From Calendula officinalis (taxonomy: Eukaryota > Streptophyta > Magnoliopsida > Asterales > Asteraceae), in assembly GCA_963853835.1 (NCBI GenBank), contig OY970825.1, forward strand, positions 31,992,835-32,056,834: a stretch of 64,000 nt of DNA, given 5' to 3'. Position numbers and translations under genes: made by a program. Positions 56,929-64,000 of the stretch are shown piece after piece (the first letter of the stretch is position 1; each line of letters opens with the position of its first letter). The notes below the pieces were generated by a model. The model saw nothing but the letters and a program-made list of their open reading frames with translations. It made no database searches and was not told the DNA's origin.

Positions 56929-59112
56929 ATGACTGATAATAATGAAAGCACTCAGGCCAACAAGATTCCTGTACTCACTCCCAACAACTTTGGGATGTGG
57001 AAGAATCGTATTAAGCAATACATGCTTATTACAGATTATTCTATGTGGGAAGTTGTCCTTGAAGGAAACAAAACTGGTCCTGGTCAAGCAAGCAGCTCTG
57101 CAACTGAGGCAGACAAACTCAAGTGTGAGAAGGAAAAGAAGGACAAGGGCATCGAACTCAAAGCTCTAAGCACTCTCCTACTGGCCATTCCTAACGATTA
57201 TCAACATCTCTTTGTTGAGTATGATGATGCAAAGGTGCTATGGGAAGCACTGGAGAAGAGATTCGTTGGGACAAAGAGCACCAAGAGGAACATGAAGTCT
57301 GTTCTCAAACAAGACTTTGAAAACTTCAAAGGAAAACCCAATGAAACACTCACTCAAGTGTTTGACAGATTCAACAAGCTAATCGGTGAACTTAACCAGG
57401 TTGGGGTTAAGATGGATCAAGAAGATGTCAACATGAAGTTCCTAAGATCTCTTAGTGAAGAATGGGCCATGTATACAGTGGTATATAGACAAAGAGATGC
57501 TCTAGAAGAAAAAGAGTTGGATGAACTCTACAATGATCTCAGAGTATTTGAAACTGAGGTAAACCAAAAGAACCCTTTTATTTCTTCTAATAATGCTGCA
57601 TTTGTCTCTAGTACAGGTCAAGGTCAGGAAACCTTCATAGGAAAGGCTGCAGATTCTGAGGATGCTGCAAGAGAATCCTTCTTCACTAGTCATGTGCATA
57701 CTGCATTGATTAGTGATGACTTGGAACAATTGAACCCAGATGATTTTGAGGTAGATGAATGTACACTTCCTCCACATCCTAAAATCTTACCAGAAGGTCA
57801 ACTACATCTATTTTATCCAAAACTTCTGATGATGGGTATACCAGATATGAAATACATTCCACCTCCACCATCTGCTCACATTGGAAAAGGAAAAGAAATA
57901 TATGATGATGATTATCCAAATAGAGCATTAGGACATCACATGGTAAACAAGATAAATCATGTCAGAGCAGAAAAGCAATCCAGATGGAGAATGAAACATA
58001 GAAATTTTTTGGAGAAAGTGGAAATGTATCAAGCATTAGTAGAAAATAAGAAGAAAGTTCAAAATGAAACTCCTGTTCAAATACCTGCTCAAATCAAAGA
58101 TGTTCAGATAGAAGCCCAAGAAGCAGAATTCAAAAGGCTCAGAAAAGTAGAAGAAGAACATCTAAACTGTCTTGAAGATCTTGTAGCTGAATGTAAAAGA
58201 ACAAAAGGTGATCTACCAGATGATATATTTGAACAAAAGACACTTATGATAGACTTTCTCAAGACAAAAGGGCACAGTGCAAAATCTTTTGGCAGAATGA
58301 AGATGATAACTATAATTGAAAAATACTGCACTGCTAAGAAAAAAGACTTGGCTGAACAAGAAGCTGAAGAAACAAAGAAAGCCAAAACTTTAATCCCAAT
58401 CAGTCCAAATTTAATCAAAGCTGGTAGTGTTTCAACTACTGGTGATACCTCAACTCCCCAATCAAAGAAAAGAAAAACTGTTGATCAAGAACAAAGCTCA
58501 AAGAAGAAATCAAAACAAATTGTACCTGTTCTTGAAATGCCTATTGCTCCATTGCAGAACAATCCAATTATTAACTGGAGAGTGATACAGAACAATGTTA
58601 TAGAGGTCATAAGGGAAGACAAAGTTGTGCAGAGATTCACTGGATGGTTACCATTAATCAGATCATGCTCTAGAAGTGATGTAATCAAGCTTCTGATTAT
58701 TGGAAAACCTAGAATGACAAAGAAATCATGGAAAGAGTCTGGTGCTGGATACTTAACAAAAATGATAGATGCTGCATTTTATCCAGATAATTATCCAGAA
58801 CAATTTACAGATCCAGGAAATGTGTATGCTTGGAATGTCATTCCTACTGCCAATATGTATTTCTTTGAGAAATCAGGCAAAGTATGTGAATTGTACTTAT
58901 ATGAAAAAGAATATCCACACTCTGAGAAGACTATGTATCAGATATTCATAAATACTTTGATGAAACCTTATGATGCTGTTATGTTACAAAACAAACTGAA
59001 TTACTTTACAAAGAGGAACAGCAAATATATTATTGAACAAAGGCTTCAACAGAATCAAAGAACTCTTGAGAAAAGAAGAAGAGAACAAGAAGAACAAAAG
59101 AAACTTGATTGA
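56929..59112 (+). CDS. Gag-ORF3 fusion protein of B copy 2, 727 aa, intact
   Basis: Residues 1-~270 are a Copia Gag head (VLTPNNFGMWKNRIKQYMLI, AKVLWEALEKRFVG, MKSVLKQDFENFKGK, FLRSLSEEWAMYTVVYR), ending at ..DLEQLNPDD just before the place where a zinc knuckle would follow. From FEVDECTLPPHPKIL (nt ~57745) to the end it matches the ORF at 5761 almost throughout: GIPDMKYIPPPPSA, KGHSAKSFGRMKMITI, a basic KKRKTV..KKKSK patch, QRFTGWLPLIRSCSRSD, WKESGAGYLTKMIDAAFYPDNYPE. All of pol is missing between. The frame is open over 2.2 kb, which suggests a functional fusion protein or a very recent origin. It could assemble with helper Gag through the head while delivering the ORF3 tail; that is inference. 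Confidence 0.9.
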   Translation: MTDNNESTQANKIPVLTPNNFGMWKNRIKQYMLITDYSMWEVVLEGNKTGPGQASSSATEADKLKCEKEKKDKGIELKALSTLLLAIPNDYQHLFVEYDDAKVLWEALEKRFVGTKSTKRNMKSVLKQDFENFKGKPNETLTQVFDRFNKLIGELNQVGVKMDQEDVNMKFLRSLSEEWAMYTVVYRQRDALEEKELDELYNDLRVFETEVNQKNPFISSNNAAFVSSTGQGQETFIGKAADSEDAARESFFTSHVHTALISDDLEQLNPDDFEVDECTLPPHPKILPEGQLHLFYPKLLMMGIPDMKYIPPPPSAHIGKGKEIYDDDYPNRALGHHMVNKINHVRAEKQSRWRMKHRNFLEKVEMYQALVENKKKVQNETPVQIPAQIKDVQIEAQEAEFKRLRKVEEEHLNCLEDLVAECKRTKGDLPDDIFEQKTLMIDFLKTKGHSAKSFGRMKMITIIEKYCTAKKKDLAEQEAEETKKAKTLIPISPNLIKAGSVSTTGDTSTPQSKKRKTVDQEQSSKKKSKQIVPVLEMPIAPLQNNPIINWRVIQNNVIEVIREDKVVQRFTGWLPLIRSCSRSDVIKLLIIGKPRMTKKSWKESGAGYLTKMIDAAFYPDNYPEQFTDPGNVYAWNVIPTANMYFFEKSGKVCELYLYEKEYPHSEKTMYQIFINTLMKPYDAVMLQNKLNYFTKRNSKYIIEQRLQQNQRTLEKRRREQEEQKKLD

Positions 59113-59144
59113 TTAAAAGATAATCAATAAGTTTAGGGGGAGAT

Positions 59145-59761
59145 TGTTGGAACAAAACACATATCAACTTATTACTGATGCTGCAGTTAGTACTGACAAT
59201 AATTAGTACTGATGGGGCAGAACATGTTATTACTGATGAAGTTGATACTGGTGTATACTATAACTTAGTTACTACTGATCAAAGCATATTGAAGATACTA
59301 CTGATCAATAGTAGTTACTACTGACGTTGATATTAGACTTACTACTGATCACCAAGTTTACTACTGATGGTGCATATTTACTACTGGTGATTGGTTTTAC
59401 TACTGATACGCGTTTATGGAGCATATCAAGTCCGAGATCTTCGCAGAGATAGTTATAGAATGTAAATCAATGTATATCTTTATTATTCGAATGTAAAGCA
59501 AGTCCTAGAATAACTAGGGTAAATAGTTTAGCTTCAAGGACTATTATAAATAGTTCCTTACGAATTGTAAACGTACGTGTGTATTGTTAACTCAATAATA
59601 TACATTGAAGCTTTTGTGAAACTGTGTTCTTAATACTTTCGCATATTATTTACAGTTCATTGTTCTTAATTACATTGATATAGTGTTGATCCGCTGCAAC
59701 TTCTATATTCAATTAGATCTAAAGTGTTTATTAACTTCTCTATAGTTAATCGATCCTGACA
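59145..59761 (+). repeat. 3' LTR of B copy 2
   Basis: Direct repeat of 56225-56842. Its end is only 20 bp upstream of the eIF3g TATA box. Confidence 0.93.
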
Positions 59762-59781
59762 CATCACGATTGGGAGAGGTA

Positions 59782-59789
59782 TATAAATA
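59782..59789 (+). promoter_or_regulatory. Candidate TATA box of eIF3g
   Basis: TATAAATA 248 bp upstream of the eIF3g ATG, in host DNA directly after the CATCA duplication of B copy 2. A second AT-rich TTATAAAACC follows at 59794. Confidence 0.5.
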
Positions 59790-60036
59790 CAACTTATAAA
59801 ACCCGAAGGTCACTTTTAACAACCTCTTATTACTTCAAGTCCTTAAATGAAACTACTAAGCATATGTTCAAAAATAGCAAGACAATCATCAATCACCACT
59901 CACAAAACGACATCGTAACAACTTCATTTAGCGTTTTATATTTCCTTCTAGTACACTGCCACTACATTCGAGAATAACACAAACCGCTACGATCCATTCA
60001 TTCAACCAATCATCACTCGATCACCATCACCGGATC

Positions 60037-61082
60037 ATGGCGCTTGAGAGACCCGTACCGGCCCAAACACCGCCGACCAAACTCCGATGGGGCGAACTCG
60101 ACGACGACGACGGTGAAGGTTTGGACTTCTTACTCCCTCCACGGCAGGTGATCGGTCCCGACGGCAACGGGATCAAAAAAGTAATCGAGTATAAATTTAA
60201 CGATGATGGCAATAAGGTGAAGATCACAACCACGACCCGAGTCCGGAAACTAGCCAAGGCCCGGTTCAGTAAGCGGGCAATGGAGCGTAGGGCTTGGGCG
60301 AAATTTGGTGATGCGGTTCATGAGGACGTTGGTGCTAGGCTTACTATGGTCTCCACGGAAGAGATCCAGCTTGAACGACCTAGGGCTCCTGGTTTGTTTC
60401 TCCTTTTTAGAATTTGTGTTATTTCGTTCATGGATTGTGCTTATGGTTCAATTGTTGAATTTATCAGTTAATGTGGCTTTAATTTGTGATATGCTCGTGT
60501 TAAATCGCATGAATTTCATTAGATAAAAAAAAAAAAATCTGTTTTACAGGGTCGAAACCAGAAGAAAAAAGTTCAGGGGATGCATTAGGTCAATTAGGCA
60601 AAGGTGGTGCGGTTTTAATGGTATGCCGAACATGTGGCAAAAAAGGGGACCACTGGACCTCCCGCTGTCCATACAAAGACTTAGCCCCATCAACCGATTC
60701 ATTCATAGACAAGCCGCCCGGTTCAGACCCGGCTGCACCCACCGGTTCAACCAAGGGTGCATACGTCCCACCAAGCATGCGGGCCGGTGCAGAGCGGCCC
60801 GCAGGGTCAGATATGAGACGTAGGAACGAAGAGAATTCGGTTCGGGTCACTAACTTATCTGAAGACACTCGCGAGCCCGATTTGCTTGAGCTTTTTAGAA
60901 CCTTTGGGCCGGTTAGCCGGGTTTATGTAGCCATTGACCAGAAGACGGGTGTGAGCCGCGGCTTTGGGTTTGTTAATTTTGTGAATAAGGAAGATGCGGA
61001 ACGGGCTATTACGAAGTTGAATGGATATGGGTATGATAATCTTATTCTTCGAGTTGAGTGGGCTACACCAAGGGTGAACTGA
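60037..61082 (+). CDS. eIF3G: Translation initiation factor eIF3 subunit G, 2 exons, 295 aa
   Basis: Part of the eIF3 complex on the 40S subunit, acting in scanning and reinitiation. Exons 60037-60391 and 60550-61082 join in frame (888 nt) through a GT-AG intron. The N-terminal half has the eIF3g signature (KLRWGELDDDD, FLLPPRQVIGPDGNGIKKVIEYKFNDDG, RAWAKFGDA). A CCHC zinc finger (CRTCGKKGDHWTSRC) and a conserved TKGAYVPPSMRAG follow. The C-terminal RRM has RNP2 VRVTNLS and RNP1 RGFGFVNF. Length fits plant eIF3g (~290-295 aa). The coding region is intact even though two retrotransposons occupy its upstream DNA. Confidence 0.95.
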
Positions 61083-61655
61083 AATTTAATATTCTTGTTT
61101 AAGGTTTGTCATAATTGTTATTTGTTGTTAGAAATTTGAGTTATTTTTTATTTTTTTATTTTTCATGAAAGTTGTGATCTTTGCTAATAAAGTTTGAATG
61201 CTAATTAAACAATGTGCTCGTTAGCGACAACTTTGAGGCTTATGTCGCTATGGTACCTTTTTATGCGGTTTGTTTTAGTTTCGAGTTTGATCGTTCACTG
61301 ACTACAAAATAATATCTACACTTTGGAAGAAAAAATGAAATAATGTGTACACTTTCAAAGTAAGAATTCGGAAAACGTAATTTAGTCGAGAGTACGTGGA
61401 TACTACGTAAATAATAAAATACTCTTTATCTTTTGCTTTTTTTCATTCTATTTTCAACAAATTTAATACTACTCCGAACGGGTTAAAGGTTATAACCATT
61501 TACCCTAAGCTTCTTTTAGACCAGTTTGAATTATTTCTGTTGCCCAAAAGTCCTTAAATATATAATATCCCCATTAATGTCAATATAAATCACGTTACAA
61601 GAACCTTTAACTACTGCATGAGAAGGTAAACCACCCCATTTACATGAAGCTCACA
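61083..61655. other. Intergenic between eIF3g and the DUF7722-type gene
   Basis: 3' UTR of eIF3g followed by AT-rich DNA; no gene seen. Confidence 0.5.
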
Positions 61656-61663
61656 TATAAAAC
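61656..61663 (+). promoter_or_regulatory. TATA box of the DUF7722-type gene
   Basis: TATAAAAC, 72 bp upstream of the ATG at 61728, followed by an ACC-rich leader. Confidence 0.6.
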
Positions 61664-61727
61664 CACCACCACCATATGATAAACACACAAATCATTCAAC
61701 TAACCCACCAAAACAACAACACTAACA

Positions 61728-62078
61728 ATGGACAACAGAAGAAAAACTATCGCCGCCAGTAGTGGTGGCAACAACGGTGGTTCTAATTTCCAAATGCCAC
61801 TTCACTACCCAAGGTACTCAAAAGAGGAGTACAAAGAACTACCCGAGTGGATGCTTGACCGGTTACTTGCTCAATACGGTCTCTCCCCTAATAGCCACCA
61901 TGATTTGGAGTCCAAGAGAGAGTTTGCCATGGGGGCCTTCCTCTGGCCGCCACAACACCCGCCATTGCCGCCTACTAACTACCATGATCCGCTGGCGGCA
62001 CGACAGTACCGCCTTAATGGAAATATTTGCTCCGGTTCCCCGAATGTTTGGTCCTTCCTTCGCAAGAAGAAAGTCTAA
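61728..62078 (+). CDS. Small plant protein of the DUF7722 type, 116 aa
   Basis: A single-exon gene of unknown function. The core MPLHYPRYSKEEYKELPEWMLDRLLAQYGL followed by KREFAMGAFLWP is the conserved signature of this angiosperm-specific family. The N-terminus is Ser/Gly/Asn-rich and the C-terminus Pro-rich then basic (FLRKKKV). No signal peptide or membrane segment. TATA box and short leader support the start. The DUF name is from recall and should be checked. Confidence 0.82.
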   Translation: MDNRRKTIAASSGGNNGGSNFQMPLHYPRYSKEEYKELPEWMLDRLLAQYGLSPNSHHDLESKREFAMGAFLWPPQHPPLPPTNYHDPLAARQYRLNGNICSGSPNVWSFLRKKKV

Positions 62079-62243
62079 TTAACAACTAGTTTGGATTTTT
62101 TATGAATAGAGTGAAAGGGTATTTGAGTAATTTCGATATTATGAAATAAATAGATTTGGTTCTCTTTATACATACTAAATGTTATGTTATCTAATAGCGA
62201 GACGTTGCGAGATTCTCTTTGCATTTAATAAACAAAAAAAAAA

Positions 62244-62710
62244 TATAGGATCGAATAACTCAATCAAGTTATTAGAAACTCAGATCAACTAACACAAGAA
62301 GTTACAGCGGATTAACACTTATGTTATTAGATTAAGAACAATGTAAACTGCAATTGAATAAGAATAAAACGAAGAACACAGTTTATCACAAAAAGCTTCA
62401 ATGTATTAATTCGTTCGATCAAAATACGTATGTTTACAATTCATAAGGAACTATATATAATAGTCCTTGAAGCCTAAATTATTAACCTATTTATTCTAGG
62501 AATCGATTACAATTGAAGTACATAAAGATTTACATTCCGTAACTAACTCTACCAAAATCTCGGACTTGATCTGTTCCAGATATGCTCATCAGTAGTAAAT
62601 CAGATCATCAGTAGTATTTGCCTTTAGCAGTAGTAACTTCGAGACCAGTATTAACTTGCATTCTTCAGTAGTAATTCAATTATCAGTAATAGATCGTTTA
62701 TGTTCCAACA
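62244..62710 (-). repeat. 3' LTR of the third B copy
   Basis: Shares with other B LTRs the TGTTGGAACA start, CAGTAGTA words (62590-62680), the CTAGAATAA.TAGG block, the TATATATAG box and the TTGTAAACATACG block. About 150 bp shorter. Confidence 0.8.
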
Positions 62711-62890
62711 ATCTCCCCCTAAACTTATTAATTCAATTTGAATTAATCAAGTTTCTTCTTTTTCTTTCTTCCTTTGCTCTTCTAAAGCAGCTCTTTTCTC
62801 AAGTGTTCTTTGATTTTGCTTCTTCCTTTGAGCTATAATATACTTGCTGTTTCTTTTGATAAAGTAGTTAAGTTTTTCTTGAAACATTAC

Positions 62891-64000
62891 CTAATCATAA
62901 GGTTTCATCATTGTGTTTGTGAATATCTGATACATTGTTTCTTCAGAATGTGGATATTCTTTCTCACATAAGTACAGTTCACAGTTTTTGCTTGATCTTT
63001 CTAAGAAGTACATATTTACTGTGGGTAACACATTCCAGGCATACACATTCTCTGTGTTTGAGAATATTTCTAGATAATTTTCTGGATAAAATGCAGCATC
63101 AATCATTTTGGTTAAGTATCCAGCTCCAGAGTCCTTCCATTTCTTTTTATCCATTCTAGGTTTTCCAATAATCAGTACTTTGATTATATCACTTCTTGAA
63201 CAAGATCTGACCATTGGCTTCCATCCAGTAAATCTCTGGACTTGTCTGTCTTCCCTTATTACTTCAATCACATTATCAATAACTCTCCAATTGATGATTG
63301 GATTGTCTTCAATGGGAGCAACAGGTACTTCAAGAACATGAATAATTTGTTCTGTTTGTTTTGATTTCTTGTTAACTTTTTGTTCCTGTGGAAGAGCCTT
63401 TCTTTTCTTTGATTTGGGTTTAGAAGTTTCACCAGGAGTTGGTGTTTCAGATTGAATGATTGTTGGATCTATTGCAATTAGGACCTTTGCTTTTTCTTCT
63501 TCTGCTTCTAATTCAGCTAATTCTTTCTTCTTGGCAGTACAATATTTATCTACTATTGTAATCATCTTCTTTCTACCAAAAGATTTTGCACTATGCCCCT
63601 TTGACTTCAAAAAATCAATCATATTCTTTTTCTGTTCAAATATGTCATCTGGTAGTTCACCTTTTACTCTTTTACATTCAGCTACCAGGTCTTCAAGACA
63701 ATTTAAGTGTTCTTCTTCAATTTTTCTATGTCTTTTAAATTCAGCTTTTTGATCTTCTACCAGAACTCCTTTTATTTGTGGAATAGGTACTTCAGCTTCT
63801 TGATTTTCTTGATTTTTCAATCTTTCTTTTTCAGCCTTTTTCTTGTCTTCAAGAGCTTGAGTAATAGCCACTTTCTTTAAGTACCTTATATGGTTCATTT
63901 TCCATTTAGCTTGTTTAGCAGATCTGACATGGTTCATTTTGTTTACCATGTGATGACCTAAAGCTCTGTTGGGATAATCATCATCATAAATTTCTTTTCC
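62891..64000 (-). pseudogene. ORF3-like gene of the third B copy, truncated by a stop
   Basis: The frame is open to the window edge (EIYDDDYPNRALGHHMVNK near 63990-63940), then shows the coiled coil, KGHSAKSFGRKKMITI, KKRKALPQEQK, QRFTGWKPMVRSCSRSD and WKDSGAGYLTKMIDAAFYPENY. A TAG at 62891-62893 stops it at MMKPYD, where copies 1 and 2 continue for roughly 50 residues. The downstream frame is still recognisable (LNYFIKRNSKYIIAQRK). Whether a Gag head or a full pol lies upstream cannot be seen. Confidence 0.8.

Larger units (their letters stand above)
56225..59761 (+). mobile_element. Non-autonomous Copia-derived element with Gag-ORF3 fusion, B copy 2
   Basis: LTRs at 56225-56842 (618 bp) and 59145-59761 (617 bp) start TGTTGGAACA and end GATCCTGACA. 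By eye they differ at four substitutions and one indel. The target duplication CATCA is perfect (56220-56224, 59762-59766). The tRNA-Met primer site TGGTATCAGAGC is at 56845-56856 and the polypurine tract AGGGGGAGAT precedes the 3' LTR. At 3.5 kb with one ORF and no protease, integrase or RT, it must depend on an autonomous relative. It lies 40-44 bp from element A. Confidence 0.95.
62244..64000 (-). mobile_element. Third B-family element, inverted, runs off the window
   Basis: The minus-oriented 3' LTR (62244-62710) ends at a polypurine tract (rc ATCTCCCCCTAAAC, 62711-62724) and is followed by an ORF3-like gene. The LTR is shorter and more diverged than those of copies 1 and 2, and its outer end (TATAGGATCG in place of TGTCAGGATCG) is eroded. 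The rest of the element is beyond the window. Confidence 0.85.

Overview
This window is plant nuclear DNA. It holds spliced host genes with GT-AG introns, plant-type TATA boxes, a tRNA gene and a plant-specific DUF gene, all embedded in LTR retrotransposons and MITEs. The repeat mix (Tat, Tekay and several Sirevirus-like Copia families) suggests a large eudicot genome. Asteraceae is a guess from general familiarity; the species cannot be named from the sequence.

Layout. 1-10513 is the 3' half of a Tat-clade Ty3 element: pol on +, then an antisense gene on - with its own TATA box, then the 3' LTR. A 4.1 kb composite Copia insertion (4447-8570) sits in an intron of that antisense gene. 10586-11780 is a Harbinger-type TIR element. 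13273-14046 is a DC1-domain protein with an extreme His/Asn/Cys tail. 14183-25051 is a decayed minus-strand Copia element (element D). 26206-30640 is folylpolyglutamate synthase (minus strand, 15 coding exons deduced). 31201-31274 is tRNA-Val(CAC). 32218-33727 is a MAM33/p32-like mitochondrial protein (minus strand, 3 exons). 35198-43483 is a complete Tekay-like chromovirus. 44701-56180 is a very young Sirevirus-like Copia element (element A) with gag, pol and a spliced third gene (ORF3). 56225-59761 is a non-autonomous element (B copy 2) whose only ORF fuses a Copia Gag head to an ORF3-like tail. 60037-61082 is eIF3g and 61728-62078 a DUF7722-type small gene. From 62244 to the window end lies a third, inverted B-family copy.

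The most unusual signal is that each Sirevirus-like family carries its own short palindromic word, amplified through LTR, leader, intron or coding DNA: CTCAGTAT/ATACTGAG in element A (28 exact copies), TTACTACTGATCAGTAGTAA and its halves in family B, and TTCGGGCCGAA in element D. In A and B the word also enters coding sequence, in several frames and both orientations, so selection appears to act on nucleic acid rather than protein. The families that spread the word most widely (A and B) also encode a large non-structural ORF3, and the B derivative kept ORF3 while losing pol. A family-specific recognition system (element protein plus dispersed DNA/RNA sites, for anti-silencing, packaging or integration) is the leading hypothesis; it is inference only.

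Elements A and B copy 2 inserted 44 bp apart within the DNA immediately upstream of the eIF3g TATA box, so that host promoter now abuts an LTR 20 bp away.
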